From the NCBI RefSeq assembly GCF_013377085.1, contig NZ_JACAAX010000002.1, positions 62,001 to 126,000 of the forward strand: a DNA stretch of 64,000 nucleotides. Direction: 5' to 3'. This DNA is from Rhodoplanes sp. (GTDB lineage Bacteria; Pseudomonadota; Alphaproteobacteria; Rhizobiales; Xanthobacteraceae). The stretch's first letter is position 1; every line of letters begins with the position of its first letter. The translations under genes were made by a program, and so were the position numbers. Shown here piece by piece: positions 42,996 to 54,366 of this stretch. The notes beneath the pieces are model-generated. The model searched no databases and was not told the origin of the DNA. It saw only the letters and a program-made list of their open reading frames with translations.

Positions 42996-44237
42996 TCACA
43001 GATCGAGCACGAGCCGGGCCGGATCCTCCAGGCACTCCTTGACGCGGACCAGGAACGTCACGGCTTCCTTGCCGTCGACGACGCGGTGGTCGTAGGAGAG
43101 CGCCAGATACATCATCGGCCGGATCTCGATCTTGCCGGCGACCACGACGGGCCGCTCCTGGGTCTTGTGCATGCCCAGAATGCCGGACTGCGGCGCGTTG
43201 AGGATCGGGGTCGACATCAGCGAGCCGTAGACGCCGCCGTTGGAGATCGTGAAGGTGCCGCCCTGCATCTCGTCGATCTTGAGCTGGCCGTCGCGGGCCC
43301 GGCGGCCGAAATCGGCGATCGTCTTCTCGATCTCGGCGAGCGTCTTGCTCTGGCAGTCGCGCACCACCGGCACGACGAGGCCGCGCTCGGTGCCGACGGC
43401 GACGCCGATGTGATAATAGTTCTTGTAGATCATGTCGACGCCGTCGATCTCGGCATTGACGGCCGGCACCTCGCGCAGCGCCTGCACGCAGGCGCGGGTG
43501 AAGAAGCCCATGAAGCCGAGCTTCACGCGGTGCTTCTTCTCGAACAGCTCCTTGTACTGGTTGCGCATCGCGATCACGGCGCTCATGTCGACCTCGTTGA
43601 AGGTCGTCAGCATGGCGGCGTTGTTCTGCGCGTCCTTGAGACGCCGCGCGATGGTCTGGCGCAGCTTGGTCATGCGCACGCGCTCCTCGCGCGCGGCATC
43701 GTCGGCGGGCGAGGGGGCGCGCACCTGCACGGCGGCGGCGGCGACCTGCGACACCGGGGGCGGCGCCGCGGCGACGCGCTCGATGGCGGCCAGCATGTCG
43801 CCTTTGGTCACCCGGCCGTCCTTGCCGGAGCCCTCGACACCGGCGGCGACGACGCCGCTCTCGGCCTCGATGCGGCGCACCGACGGCGCGAGCGCCGCGC
43901 TGGCCTTGGTCGGCGGGGCCGGCGCGGGCGCAGGTGCCGCAGGCGGTGCGGCAGGCTTGGCGGCGGGCTTTTCAGCCTTCGGGGCCGGTGCTGCCCCACC
44001 GGCGCCCTCGGCGATCTGGCCGAGCAGGGCGCCGACCGCGACCGTCTGTCCGTCCGCGGCGACGATTTCGGACAGCACCCCGGCGGCGGGTGCCGGCACC
44101 TCGATGGTCACCTTGTCGGTCTCGAGCTCGACCAGCGGCTCGTCGACGGTGACGGGGTCGCCCGCCTTCTTGAACCAGCGGCCGATCGTGGCCTCGGTCA
44201 CGGATTCGCCCAGCGTGGGCACGCGGATGTCAACCAT
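42996..44237 (-). CDS. sucB: 2-Oxoglutarate dehydrogenase E2 (dihydrolipoyl succinyltransferase)
   Basis: E2 transfers succinyl groups from E1 to CoA and forms the core of the complex. The 413-residue protein has one lipoyl domain with the lipoyl lysine in [14 protein letters not shown] (near residue 43), an Ala/Pro-rich hinge, a peripheral subunit-binding domain ([22 protein letters not shown]), a second linker, and the catalytic domain. That domain ends with [15 protein letters not shown] carrying the catalytic His and Asp. The length is normal. It follows sucA after 129 bases that contain a partial family C repeat. Confidence 0.95.
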   Translation of the reverse strand: MVDIRVPTLGESVTEATIGRWFKKAGDPVTVDEPLVELETDKVTIEVPAPAAGVLSEIVAADGQTVAVGALLGQIAEGAGGAAPAPKAEKPAAKPAAPPAAPAPAPAPPTKASAALAPSVRRIEAESGVVAAGVEGSGKDGRVTKGDMLAAIERVAAAPPPVSQVAAAAVQVRAPSPADDAAREERVRMTKLRQTIARRLKDAQNNAAMLTTFNEVDMSAVIAMRNQYKELFEKKHRVKLGFMGFFTRACVQALREVPAVNAEIDGVDMIYKNYYHIGVAVGTERGLVVPVVRDCQSKTLAEIEKTIADFGRRARDGQLKIDEMQGGTFTISNGGVYGSLMSTPILNAPQSGILGMHKTQERPVVVAGKIEIRPMMYLALSYDHRVVDGKEAVTFLVRVKECLEDPARLVLDL

Positions 44238-44366
44238 CGTCTTTGTCCAAGCGGATCAGGCGGCGAACCAGAAGGGACGGCGCGGATCGGGGTTCGGTCG
44301 GGGGGCGGGAGTGGCCGGGCACGGGTCCGGCCATGACGCTGCGGTACGAAGCAAGAGCCATGGCGC

Positions 44367-47321
44367 TCAGCCCAGGGCGTCGTCCAGGAACGCCTTGAGC
44401 TGCGCCAGGTGTTTCGACATCAGGCCGGTCGCGGTTGCGGCGGAGGGCGGGCGCCCGACATAGCGCGGCCGCCGGAACTCGCCGCCGACCTGGTTCATCG
44501 CCCATTCGAGATAGGGCTCGACGAAGCTCCACGACCCCATGTTGCGCGGCTCTTCCTGGCACCACACCACCTCGGCGTTCTTGAAGCGGGCGAGGCGGGC
44601 CAGCAAGGCCTTGGTCGGGAACGGATAGAGCTGCTCGACCCGCAGCAGATAGACGTCGTCGACGCCGCGCTTCTCGCGCTCCTCGTAGAGGTCGTAATAG
44701 ACCTTGCCGGTGCACAGCACGATGCGGCGGATCTTGCGGTCGGGCGAAAGCCGCATGTGGTCGCCGTGACGCGCTTCGGCGTCGTCCGGCAGCAGCCGGT
44801 GGAACGACGTGCCGGCCGCCATGTCCTCCAGCCGCGACACCGCCCGCTTGTGGCGCAGCAGGCTCTTCGGCGTCATCAGGATCAGCGGCTTGCGGAAGTC
44901 GCGCTTGAGCTGGCGGCGCAGGATGTGGAAGTAGTTCGCCGGCGTCGAGCAGTAAGCGACCTGCATGTTGTCCTCGGCGCACATCTGCAGATAGCGCTCG
45001 AGGCGGGCCGAGGAGTGCTCCGGCCCCTGGCCCTCGTAGCCGTGCGGCAGCAGGCAGACCAGACCCGACATGCGCAGCCACTTGCGCTCGCCCGACGACA
45101 GGAACTGGTCGAACACCACCTGGGCGCCGTTGGCGAAGTCGCCGAACTGCGCCTCCCACAGCACCAGCGCATTGGGCTCGGCGAGCGAGTAGCCGTACTC
45201 GAAGCCGAGCACCGCCTCCTCGGACAGCATCGAGTTGATCACCTCGAAGCGGGACTGGCCGGGTTTCACGTAGTTGTAGGGCGTGTGGCGGTTCTCGGTC
45301 TCCTGGTCGATCAGCACCGCGTGGCGCTGCGAGAAGGTGCCGCGCTCGGAATCCTGACCGGACAGGCGGACCGGATGGCCATCGCTCAGCAGGGTGCAGA
45401 ATGACAGCGCCTCGGCGGTCGCCCAGTCGATGCCCTCGCCGGTCTCGATCGCCTTGCGGCGGCCGTCGAGGAAGCGCTGGATGGTGCGGTGGACCTGGAA
45501 GCCCTGCGGCACCGAGGTGATCTTCTCGCCGATGTCGCGGAGCTGCTCGATCGGCACGCCGGTGTTGCCGCGCCGGGGATCGTCGCTCGGCGAGGCCACC
45601 TTCATGCCGGCCCAGCGGCCGTCCAGCCAGTCGGCCTTGTTGGCCTTGTAGCCGTGGCTGGCGTCGAACTCGGCATCGAGCCGGGCCCGCCAGTCGGCCC
45701 TCATCTTCTCGACCTCGCCGTCGGTGACGATGCCCTCGGCGAACAGCTTCTTCGAGTAGATCTCCAGCGTCGACTCGTGCGAGCGGATCTTCTTGTACAT
45801 CAGCGGCTGGGTGAACGACGGCTCGTCGCCCTCGTTGTGCCCGTAGCGCCGGTAGCAGAACATGTCGATGACGACCGGCTTCTGGAACTTCTGCCGGAAC
45901 TCGGTCGCCACCTTGGCGGCGAACACCACCGACTCCGGATCGTCGCCGTTGGCGTGGAAGATCGGCGCCTCGATCATCTTGGCCGTGTCGGACGGATAGG
46001 GCGACGAGCGCGAGTAGCGCGGATAGGTGGTGAAGCCGATCTGATTGTTGACGATGAAGTGGATCGAGCCGCCGGTGCGGTGGCCGCGCAGGCCCGACAG
46101 GCCGAAGCACTCCGCCACCACGCCCTGCCCCGCGAACGAGGCGTCGCCGGAAATCAACAGCGGCATGACGACGGTGCGGTCCTCGGTGGTGCAGCCGTGC
46201 TGGTCCTGCTTGGCGCGGGTCTTGCCGAGCACCACCGGGTTGACGATCTCGAGATGCGACGGGTTGGCGGTCAGCGACAGATGCACGTTGTTGCCGTCGA
46301 ACTCGCGGTCGGAGGAGGCGCCGAGGTGATACTTGACGTCGCCCGAGCCCTCCACCTCGTCGGGCGTGAACGAGCCGCCCTTGAACTCGTGGAAGATGGC
46401 GCGGTGCGGCTTCGCCATCACCTGGGCCAGCACGTTGAGCCGGCCGCGATGCGCCATGCCGATGGCGATCTCCTTCACGCCGAGCGCGCCGCCACGCTTG
46501 ATGATCTGCTCGAGCGCCGGGATCATCGATTCGCTGCCGTCGAGGCCGAACCGCTTGGTGCCGGTGAACTTGACGTCGCAGAACTTCTCGAAGCCCTCGG
46601 ACTCGACCAGCTTGTTGAGGATCGCGCGCTTGCCCTCGCGGGTGAAGTGGATCTCCTTGTCGGGCCCCTCGATGCGCTCCTGCAGCCAAGCCTTCTGGGC
46701 CGGGTCGGTGATGTGCATGAACTCGACGCCGAGCGTCTGGCAGTAGGTGCGCTTCAGGATCGCGATGATCTGGCGCAGCGTGCCGAACTCGAGCCCGAGG
46801 ACGCGGTCGAGGAAGATGCGGCGGTCGAAGTCGGCCGGGCCGAAGCCGTAGCTCCTGGGATCGAGCTCCTCGTGGTCCTTGATCGACTCGAGGCCGAGCG
46901 GATCGAGATCGGCATGCAGATGGCCGCGCATCCGGTAGGCGCGGATCAGCATCAGGGCGTGCAAGCTGTCGCGTGTCGCCTGCTGGACATCGGCGACCGA
47001 GAGGTCGACGCCGAACTGGTTCGCCTTGGCCGAGAACCGGTCGTGCAACCGGGTCGCCGCCTCCTCGACCTCGGTGTCGAAGATCCGGATCGGCCCCTCC
47101 TCGACGACCGGCCAGTGCGCCTCCTTCCAGGAGGCGCCGCGCGAGGAGCGCGCCACGTCGGTCGGGCTGTCCTTGAGACCCTGGAAGAACACCCGCCACT
47201 CGGTGTCGACGGCTTTGGGGTCGGCCTCGTAGCGGGCGTAGAGGTCCTCGATATAGGCGGCGTTGCCACCATTGAGAAACGACGTGAGGGCGAATTGAGC
47301 GTTCGCGTCTTGGCGGGACAT
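44367..47321 (-). CDS. sucA: 2-Oxoglutarate dehydrogenase E1
   Basis: E1 decarboxylates 2-oxoglutarate with thiamine diphosphate and succinylates the E2 lipoyl group. The 984-residue protein opens with NAQFALTSFLNGGNAAYIEDLYARYEADP, the E1o N-terminal segment. The ThDP site appears at GDASFAGQGVVAECF near residue 385 and HFIVNNQIGFTT near 425, with the YRRYGHNEGDEPSFTQP block near 492. The transketolase-like domain includes EAVLGFEYGYSL and QFGDFANGAQVVFDQF, and the C-terminus has CTGKVYYDL and EEPRNMGSW. ATG at 47321 fits the family start; a longer upstream frame does not. Confidence 0.96.
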   Translation of the reverse strand: MSRQDANAQFALTSFLNGGNAAYIEDLYARYEADPKAVDTEWRVFFQGLKDSPTDVARSSRGASWKEAHWPVVEEGPIRIFDTEVEEAATRLHDRFSAKANQFGVDLSVADVQQATRDSLHALMLIRAYRMRGHLHADLDPLGLESIKDHEELDPRSYGFGPADFDRRIFLDRVLGLEFGTLRQIIAILKRTYCQTLGVEFMHITDPAQKAWLQERIEGPDKEIHFTREGKRAILNKLVESEGFEKFCDVKFTGTKRFGLDGSESMIPALEQIIKRGGALGVKEIAIGMAHRGRLNVLAQVMAKPHRAIFHEFKGGSFTPDEVEGSGDVKYHLGASSDREFDGNNVHLSLTANPSHLEIVNPVVLGKTRAKQDQHGCTTEDRTVVMPLLISGDASFAGQGVVAECFGLSGLRGHRTGGSIHFIVNNQIGFTTYPRYSRSSPYPSDTAKMIEAPIFHANGDDPESVVFAAKVATEFRQKFQKPVVIDMFCYRRYGHNEGDEPSFTQPLMYKKIRSHESTLEIYSKKLFAEGIVTDGEVEKMRADWRARLDAEFDASHGYKANKADWLDGRWAGMKVASPSDDPRRGNTGVPIEQLRDIGEKITSVPQGFQVHRTIQRFLDGRRKAIETGEGIDWATAEALSFCTLLSDGHPVRLSGQDSERGTFSQRHAVLIDQETENRHTPYNYVKPGQSRFEVINSMLSEEAVLGFEYGYSLAEPNALVLWEAQFGDFANGAQVVFDQFLSSGERKWLRMSGLVCLLPHGYEGQGPEHSSARLERYLQMCAEDNMQVAYCSTPANYFHILRRQLKRDFRKPLILMTPKSLLRHKRAVSRLEDMAAGTSFHRLLPDDAEARHGDHMRLSPDRKIRRIVLCTGKVYYDLYEEREKRGVDDVYLLRVEQLYPFPTKALLARLARFKNAEVVWCQEEPRNMGSWSFVEPYLEWAMNQVGGEFRRPRYVGRPPSAATATGLMSKHLAQLKAFLDDALG

Positions 47322-47405
47322 GAACGAGTCCTGATCGCGGGGCAGGGCCCCTGGGGGGAGCGGGAGCGAGCCGGCCGGCCCGTGAACCACCGCGGCCGGA
47401 CGCTC

Positions 47406-47434
47406 TATTTAGGCGTCTTGCCGCGCCGCCACAA
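47406..47434 (-). promoter_or_regulatory. Possible sigma-70 promoter of sucA-sucB
   Basis: On the minus strand TTGTGG and TAAATA are separated by 17 bases, ending about 85 bases before the sucA start. The match is moderate, but the sequence is the only AT-rich part of the gap and lies between the preceding terminator and sucA. Confidence 0.4.
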
Positions 47435-47574
47435 TCATTTCATGCGAAGAATCGGGTTAGGATTGAACACGAGTTCATCGGCCGCTGACACCCAGCCGAT
47501 GCCGACACGCCGCGGGCCGCCGCACCTCGCGGCTATGCACAGTGCCGGTAACCCGCGGTGGGACACTCGACATG

Positions 47575-47608
47575 AAAAGAGCGCCGTGACGGGTCACGGC
47601 GCTCTTCT
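47575..47608 (-). terminator. Terminator after sucC-sucD
   Basis: AAGAGCGCCGTGAC and its exact complement form a 14-bp stem with a two-base gap (so a slightly shorter stem with a four-base loop in practice). On the minus strand it runs into CTTTTCATG. It lies about 55 bases after sucD and should separate the mdh-sucCD transcript from sucAB. Confidence 0.75.
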
Positions 47609-47662
47609 TTGTGCGTGGGGCGCAGGCGGTCCCGGCGGTGGCCGGGACACTGGCCGACCGCG

Positions 47663-48547
47663 TCAGCCCTTCAGCAGCGCGGCCAGCGTGGTGCCGAGCC
47701 GGGCCGGGGACGGCGACACCGTGATGCCGCAGGCCTCCATGGTGGCGATCTTGGAGTCGGCATCGCCCTTGCCGCCCGAGATGATGGCGCCGGCATGGCC
47801 CATGCGGCGGCCGGGCGGGGCGGTGCGGCCGGCGATGAAGCCGACCACCGGCTTCTTTCGACCGCGCTTGGCCTCGTCGGCCAGGAACTGGGCGGCCTCC
47901 TCCTCGGCCGAGCCGCCGATCTCGCCGATCATGACGATCGACTTGGTCTTCTCGTCGGCCAGGAACATCTCCAGCAGGTCGATGAACTCGGTGCCCTTGA
48001 CCGGGTCACCGCCGATGCCGACCGCGGTCGTCTGGCCGAGGCCGACCTGGGTGGTCTGGAACACCGCCTCGTAGGTCAGCGTGCCGGAGCGCGATACGAT
48101 GCCGACCGAGCCGGGCTTGAAGATGTTGCCCGGCATGATGCCGATCTTGCACTCGTCGGCCGTCATCACGCCCGGACAGTTCGGGCCGATCAGGCGCGAC
48201 TTGGAGCCCTCGAGCGCCCGCTTCACCCGCACCATGTCGAGCACCGGGATGCCTTCGGTGATGCAGACGATCAGCGGGATCTCGGCCTGGATCGCCTCGC
48301 AGATCGCGTCGGCGGCGCCGGGCGGCGGCACGTAGATGACGGAAGCGCCAGCCCCGGTCTTCTCCTTCGCCTCGGCGACGGTTTCGAACACCGGCAGGCC
48401 GAGATGGGTCGAGCCGCCTTTGCCGGGCGAGGTTCCGCCGACCATCTTGGTCCCGTAGGCGATCGCCGCCTCCGAGTGGAAGGTGCCGTTCTTGCCGGTG
48501 AAGCCCTGGCAGATGACCTTGGTGTTGCGGTCGATCAGGATGGACAT
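47663..48547 (-). CDS. sucD: Succinyl-CoA synthetase alpha subunit
   Basis: SucD binds CoA and carries the phosphohistidine of succinyl-CoA synthetase. The 294-residue protein begins [21 protein letters not shown], the CoA-binding Rossmann segment. It has [15 protein letters not shown] near residue 72, [10 protein letters not shown] near 120, and the phosphohistidine region [18 protein letters not shown] near 245, with His246 approximately. The sucC stop and sucD start overlap (TGATG), so the two subunits are co-translated. Confidence 0.96.
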   Translation of the reverse strand: MSILIDRNTKVICQGFTGKNGTFHSEAAIAYGTKMVGGTSPGKGGSTHLGLPVFETVAEAKEKTGAGASVIYVPPPGAADAICEAIQAEIPLIVCITEGIPVLDMVRVKRALEGSKSRLIGPNCPGVMTADECKIGIMPGNIFKPGSVGIVSRSGTLTYEAVFQTTQVGLGQTTAVGIGGDPVKGTEFIDLLEMFLADEKTKSIVMIGEIGGSAEEEAAQFLADEAKRGRKKPVVGFIAGRTAPPGRRMGHAGAIISGGKGDADSKIATMEACGITVSPSPARLGTTLAALLKG

Positions 48548-49716
48548 CAGACGGCTCCCTTCACGGCCTTGACGATCTTCTGGGCGGCGTCGTCGAGGTC
48601 GTCGGCCGACACGACGTTGAGACCCGACTCGGCGATGATCTTCTTGCCGAGGTCGACATTGGTGCCTTCCAGCCGCACCACCAGCGGCACCGGCAGCCCG
48701 ACCTCCTTGACGGCCTCGACGACGCCGGCCGCGATCACGTCGCAGCGCATGATGCCGCCGAAGATGTTGATCAGGATGCCCTTCACGTTGGGATCGGCCG
48801 TGATGATCTTGAACGCCGCCGTCACCCTGTCCTTGCTGGCGCCGCCGCCGACATCGAGGAAGTTGGCCGGCGACTCGCCGTACAGCTTGATGATGTCCAT
48901 GGTCGCCATGGCGAGGCCGGCGCCGTTGACCATGCAGCCGATCGTGCCGTCCAGCGCGATGTAGTTGAGGTCGTGCTTGGAGGCCTCGATCTCCTTCTCG
49001 TCCTCCTCGGTCAGGTCGCGCAGCGCGACGATGTCCGGGTGGCGATAGAGGGCATTGGAGTCGAAGCTGATCTTGGCGTCGAGGCAGACGAGCTGGCCGG
49101 ACTTGGTGACCACCAGCGGGTTGACCTCGAGCATGCTCATGTCCTTGGCCAGGAACGCCTCGTAGAGCTTGGCCACCAGGCTCTCGGCCTGCTTGGCGAG
49201 ATCGCCCTTGAGGCCCAGCGCCTGGGCGATGCGGCGGCCATGGTGCGGCATCACGCCGGTCGCCGGATCGACCGAGAACGAGATGATCTTTTCGGGAGTC
49301 TCGGCGGCGACATGCTCGATGTCCATGCCGCCTTCGGTCGACACCACGAACGACACCCGCCCGGTGCCGCGGTCGACCAGCGCCGACAGGTAGAACTCCT
49401 TGTCGATCGCCGAGCCTTCCTCGATGTAGAGGCGGTGCACCTCTTTTCCACGCGCCCCCGTCTGGTGGGTGACCAGGATCGAGCCGAGCAGGCGCTTGGC
49501 CTCCCTCTCGACGTCCTCGACCGACTTCACCACCTTGACGCCGCCGGCCTTGCCGCGGCCGCCCGCATGGATCTGCGCCTTGACGACCGTCACGGCCGAG
49601 GCGAGCTCGCGCGCCGCCTTGACGGCCTCCTCGACCGAGAAGGCCGCGATCCCGCGCGGTGTCGGAACGCCGAATTCCCGCAACACGGCCTTGGCCTGGT
49701 ATTCGTGAATGTTCAT
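48547..49716 (-). CDS. sucC: Succinyl-CoA synthetase beta subunit
   Basis: SucC binds nucleotide and completes the succinyl-CoA synthetase that makes ATP or GTP in the TCA cycle. The 389-residue protein starts [20 protein letters not shown], has the ATP-grasp segment [21 protein letters not shown] near residue 45, and the C-terminal domain with [21 protein letters not shown] near 255 and [19 protein letters not shown] near 315. ATG at 49716 is the family start; an upstream in-frame ATG at 49761 adds 15 unconserved residues. It follows mdh after about 130 bases. Confidence 0.96.
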   Translation of the reverse strand: MNIHEYQAKAVLREFGVPTPRGIAAFSVEEAVKAARELASAVTVVKAQIHAGGRGKAGGVKVVKSVEDVEREAKRLLGSILVTHQTGARGKEVHRLYIEEGSAIDKEFYLSALVDRGTGRVSFVVSTEGGMDIEHVAAETPEKIISFSVDPATGVMPHHGRRIAQALGLKGDLAKQAESLVAKLYEAFLAKDMSMLEVNPLVVTKSGQLVCLDAKISFDSNALYRHPDIVALRDLTEEDEKEIEASKHDLNYIALDGTIGCMVNGAGLAMATMDIIKLYGESPANFLDVGGGASKDRVTAAFKIITADPNVKGILINIFGGIMRCDVIAAGVVEAVKEVGLPVPLVVRLEGTNVDLGKKIIAESGLNVVSADDLDDAAQKIVKAVKGAV

Positions 49717-49845
49717 GCCCACACCTCGCTCGTGTCCGGCGGCGCCGGACGGCGTTGCCACGATCGGTCTACCATCCGGAGCGCCGCGGCCATGAGCCGG
49801 GCGCTCCGACGTCGCTGTGAAGCTTGTCGTCGCGGCCGGGCCGCG

Positions 49846-50856
<1,011 letters not shown>

Positions 50857-51027
50857 TTAACGCGTTCCCGCGGTGCGTTCAAGTCGCGCCGGCAAGTCGC
50901 GCCGGTCCTCGTGATCGTCGCCTCGCCGCGAGCCGAAGCGGTCGACGCGACGGCGCCGAAAGAGACCGGTCGACAGTTCGCCCGGCACCGGCGAGGCCGG
51001 CCCGGCGAGGCTGCGGAATTTGGCCGC

Positions 51028-52338
51028 TCATGTCTCGACCAGCCCGGCGGTGTCGCCCGACTGGCCGGCGCGTCGCCCGTGCGGCAGCTCCAGATAGGAC
51101 TCCGACGCCATCTCGATCAGCCGCGAGGCGGTCCGCTTGAACTCGTTCGCCTCGTAGCCGACGGTGGCGAGATAGAGCCCCTCGGGCTCGGCCTCGGCCG
51201 AGGCGACCAGCTTCACGCCTTGGTCGTAGAGCGTGTCGATCAGGGCGATGAACCGCTTGGCCTCGTTGCGCTTGGGGAAGTCCATCACCGGCACGTGGTC
51301 GAGCACGATGGTGTGGAACTCGCGGGCGATGCGCAGATAGTCGGAGGCGCCGAGCGGCTGCTCGCACAGGGCGTGGAACGAGAACCGCGCCGCCCCCATG
51401 CCGGAGCGGGGCACCCGCAGCACGCGGCCCTTCGCCGTGATGGTGTGGTCGGCGGTCTCGTGACCGTGGGTGAGGCGCCGCCAGGCATCGTCGAGCTCGG
51501 CATCGGCGCGGGCGTCGGCCGGCGTGTGCCAGACCGGCACGCCGGCGAGCTTTTCGCGGCGATAGTCGGTGCGGGCGTCGAGCCGCAGCACCTCCATGTG
51601 CTCCTCGAGCAGGCCGATGAAGGGCAAGAACAGGGCCCGGTTGAGCCCGTCCTTGTAAAGATCGCCGGGCGCCACATTGGAGGTGGCGACCACCACGACG
51701 CCGAGCGCGAACAGCCGGGTGAACAGCCGCCCCAGGATCATGGCGTCGGCGATGTCGGTGACGTGGAACTCGTCGAAGCACAGGAGCCAGGCCTCGTCTG
51801 CGAGATCGCCGGCCGTCAGCGTAATCGGGTCGCCGCCCGGGATGTCGCCGGCCTTGAGGCGGCGCCGATAGACGTGGACGCGCTCGTGCACGTCGGCCAT
51901 GAACTCGTGGAAATGGGCGCGGCGGCGCCGCTCGACCCGGCTGGTGCCGTAGAACAGGTCCATCAGCATGGTCTTGCCGCGCCCCACCTCGCCATGGAGG
52001 TAGAGCCCGCGCACGAACGGCGGCCGCTTGGTGTCGCGGCCGCCGAACAGCCAGCCGAGTGCCGACGACTTCTTGGCGATCCGGTCGGTGATCAGCCGCT
52101 CCTGCAATTCGCCGAGCGCCTCGACGATCCGCAGTTGAGCGCGGTCGCGCTCGATCTCTCCGGCGGCGACGAGGGCCGCATATCGCTCGGTAATGGACAA
52201 GGCGGGTTTCCGACCGGGGCTGGCACCCTCAGATAGCGGGGGAGGCCGGCGTTCCACAAGCGGATCGTTGGGCTTGGCGCCGGAATGGGCCCCTCTCGGC
52301 GGGCTGCCGGCGCCGGTCTTCCGGCTCGGTGCAGGCAA
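51028..52338 (-). CDS. zapE: Cell division AFG1-like ATPase ZapE
   Basis: ZapE is an AAA-type ATPase associated with the division ring in bacteria. The 436-residue frame contains YAALVAAGEIERDRAQ near residue 53, Walker A GLYLHGEVGRGKTMLMDLFY near 108, LLCFDEFHVTDIADAMIL (Walker B) near 180 and VVVATSNVAPGDLYKDGLNR near 215. The first 46 residues look disordered and unconserved; a TTG at 52200 (LSITERYAAL) would give a 390-residue protein of more usual length and may be the true start. The gene is 216 bases upstream of mdh on the same strand. Confidence 0.9.
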   Translation of the reverse strand: MPAPSRKTGAGSPPRGAHSGAKPNDPLVERRPPPLSEGASPGRKPALSITERYAALVAAGEIERDRAQLRIVEALGELQERLITDRIAKKSSALGWLFGGRDTKRPPFVRGLYLHGEVGRGKTMLMDLFYGTSRVERRRRAHFHEFMADVHERVHVYRRRLKAGDIPGGDPITLTAGDLADEAWLLCFDEFHVTDIADAMILGRLFTRLFALGVVVVATSNVAPGDLYKDGLNRALFLPFIGLLEEHMEVLRLDARTDYRREKLAGVPVWHTPADARADAELDDAWRRLTHGHETADHTITAKGRVLRVPRSGMGAARFSFHALCEQPLGASDYLRIAREFHTIVLDHVPVMDFPKRNEAKRFIALIDTLYDQGVKLVASAEAEPEGLYLATVGYEANEFKRTASRLIEMASESYLELPHGRRAGQSGDTAGLVET

Positions 52339-52603
52339 GCCGCGAGGACGGTCCGGTGTTTTGCTGCGGCGCCCACAATCGGCTTTAGACTTTCGTCGAA
52401 GTCTTCTCGGATAACGGGAATTTCGTCCGTTTTCTTACGTTGGATCAAATCTCGGTGTCGTCGGCACTGAGATACTGCCCTGGCATTCCAGTTCGACGCC
52501 ACCATATTGCACTGCACCATAAGCGTATCGCCGGCAACGTCCGGCACAGGAAATTGGGGGAACGTCCGGGGACAGAAGACGCGAACAGCGCAGGAGCCCC
52601 GGA

Positions 52604-53209
52604 ATGCAGGTCGTATTTGTCGAAGGTGGATTGATCCGCAAGCTCTGGCCCATGGAGGCGCATGCCTACCGGGACCATCTCTTGCGCCTCGACGCCGACA
52701 GCCGTCGCAGCCGCTTCGGGGGCGCCGTCTCGGACGAGATGGTCCGCGCCTATGCGGAAACGCTGAACGCCACCGACACCATCATCCACGGCTTTTTCGT
52801 CGACGGAATTCTGCGGGGCGCGGCCGACCTGCGCCTGATGCCCCCGGTGACGAGCCGCGAGGCCGAGGCCGCCTTCAGCGTCGAAAAAAGGTGGCAGAGC
52901 CACGGTGTCGGATCGGCGCTGCTGGAGCGCTGCCTGCTGGCCGCACGCAACCGCTCGATCAACCTCATGCACGTCGCCTGCCTGTCCGAGAACCACCGGA
53001 TGCAGCAGCTCGCCCGCAAGTTCGCAACGGAGTTCTCGTTCGACTTCGGCACCGTGGTCGGCAAGGTTCAGAATCCGCGCCCGACCCCGCTGTCGCTGAT
53101 CCAGGAGCTCCTCGCCGACGGCCACAGCTTCGCGGCCGCCTGCATCGACCTGCAGTCCCGCCTGCTCAAGCCATCCGGTCCGTCCTCCTCCTCGTCATCG
53201 GCGACGTAG
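52604..53209 (+). CDS. GNAT family N-acetyltransferase
   Basis: The 201-residue protein has a GNAT fold: a regular N-terminal region (RDHLLRLDADSRRSRFGGAV), a central beta strand (AAFSVEKRWQSHGVGSALLERCLLAARNR) with the QSHGVG acetyl-CoA loop near residue 105, and ENHRMQQLARKFATEF near 128. The acceptor is unknown; similar proteins in Rhizobiales resemble protein- or small-molecule acetyltransferases. AGGAG lies about ten bases upstream of the ATG. The C-terminus ends in a serine run that is echoed in the next gene. Confidence 0.88.
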   Translation: MQVVFVEGGLIRKLWPMEAHAYRDHLLRLDADSRRSRFGGAVSDEMVRAYAETLNATDTIIHGFFVDGILRGAADLRLMPPVTSREAEAAFSVEKRWQSHGVGSALLERCLLAARNRSINLMHVACLSENHRMQQLARKFATEFSFDFGTVVGKVQNPRPTPLSLIQELLADGHSFAAACIDLQSRLLKPSGPSSSSSSAT

Positions 53210-53415
53210 CCGCGCCCCTCCTCGGTGCCGGCAGGCCATTGCTGCCGCCTGCCGCGGGGGGCCGACGAAAGCCTGCAGATCCTGCCACATCGGCAATTTC
53301 GACCGACCGTCCGGGCGGGCAGCGCCGCCGGCCGGCCCATTGTTTCTTCACGTTTCCAAGCCGAAGGACGTGGTTCGCAATTTGCGTGGCCGTCCCCATG
53401 AACGTGGAGGCCTGC

Positions 53416-53736
53416 ATGACCATTTCGATCGGATCGTCGTTCTTCTCGTCGTCCTCGTCATCCTCCTCGGCGAGCGAGGTGAGCAAAGGCAAAGTCTCGA
53501 AGCCGCTCGAAAAGAACACCGCCGAGACCGAGTTCCTGAAGGAGGTCAAGAAGACGCCGGCGGAGCGGCTTCGCGAATCGCTCCTCAAGCAGATGGGGCT
53601 CACCGAAGAGGCCCTCGCGGCCATGGACCCGGACGCCCGGACGGCGGTCGAGAAATCCATCGCGGACGCGATCAAGCAGCGTCTCCAGGCCGGCGGCGAC
53701 CAATCCACCGGCCAAGTCGTGGACCGCAGCGTCTGA
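53416..53736 (+). CDS. Small acidic/basic helical protein, unknown
   Basis: The 106-residue protein starts with a low-complexity segment (FFSSSSSSSSASEVSKG) followed by a helical block with the pattern TEFLKEVKKTPAERLRESLLKQMGLTEEALAAMDP split over residues 38-72, then RTAVEKSIADAIKQRL. The KTPAERxRxSxLxxMGLTEE pattern recurs in small Rhizobiales proteins of unknown function. GGAGG lies six bases before the ATG. There is no signal peptide or membrane segment. It stands alone between a GNAT gene and the convergent thpR. Confidence 0.75.
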   Translation: MTISIGSSFFSSSSSSSSASEVSKGKVSKPLEKNTAETEFLKEVKKTPAERLRESLLKQMGLTEEALAAMDPDARTAVEKSIADAIKQRLQAGGDQSTGQVVDRSV

Positions 53737-53765
53737 ACGAACGACCGCTCCGCTGATCGGTCCGC

Positions 53766-54323
53766 TCACGCGCCGCCCGCGACGGCGGCCGCGCCCAGCG
53801 GATAGGCGGCCTCGACCACATAGGGCCCGCCGCCGACCGAGGCGCGCGACGAGAACAGCACGAAGCGATCGACCCGGAACGACGCCGAGCGGAAGCCGGC
53901 GCGGGTGGTCAGATAGTCGGCGACCTGGCGGGCCGAGCTGGCGCGCAGCCGCGCCAGCGTGACATGCGGCGAGAACTTGCGACCCTCCGCCGCAAGCCCG
54001 ATGCGCCGGAACAGCCGCTCGTGCTCGGCCTGCAGCTCGACGAGCGCCGGGCTCGCCGATGCTGCCGCGATCACGGCGCGCGGCCTGCGGCCCCCGAAGG
54101 CGTCCAGACCATCGAGGCGCAGATCGAACGGCGCCCGCGTGACGCCGTCCAGCACCTGGGCGACGTCGCGGGCGAGCGCATCGTCGATGTCGCCGATGAA
54201 GCGCAGCGTCAGGTGGTAGTTCTCCGGGTCGATCCAGCGGGCGCCCGGCAGGCCGCCGCGCAGCATCCCCAGTGCGTCGCCGACGGCGGGGGGAATTTCG
54301 ACGGCGGTGAACAGTCTCGGCAT
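53766..54323 (-). CDS. thpR: RNA 2',3'-cyclic phosphodiesterase ThpR
   Basis: The 185-residue 2H phosphoesterase opens RNA 2',3'-cyclic phosphates. The two catalytic HxTx motifs are present: HLTLRFIGDI near residue 42 and HVTLARLRAS near 125. The usual start PRLFTAVEIPPAV and the end VVEAAYPLG match the family. It is convergent with the preceding small gene and 43 bases downstream of the arylesterase gene on the same strand. Confidence 0.93.
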   Translation of the reverse strand: MPRLFTAVEIPPAVGDALGMLRGGLPGARWIDPENYHLTLRFIGDIDDALARDVAQVLDGVTRAPFDLRLDGLDAFGGRRPRAVIAAASASPALVELQAEHERLFRRIGLAAEGRKFSPHVTLARLRASSARQVADYLTTRAGFRSASFRVDRFVLFSSRASVGGGPYVVEAAYPLGAAAVAGGA

Positions 54324-54366
54324 GGCGGGCTCATAGAACGAAGCGAGCGGAACGGCAGCGGGCGGC

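Larger units (their letters stand above)
47322..47662. other. Intergenic region between sucD and sucA
   Basis: The gap separates two transcripts on the minus strand. It contains the terminator after sucD and a possible sigma-70 promoter for sucA, both listed separately. Otherwise no gene or repeat is evident. Confidence 0.6.
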
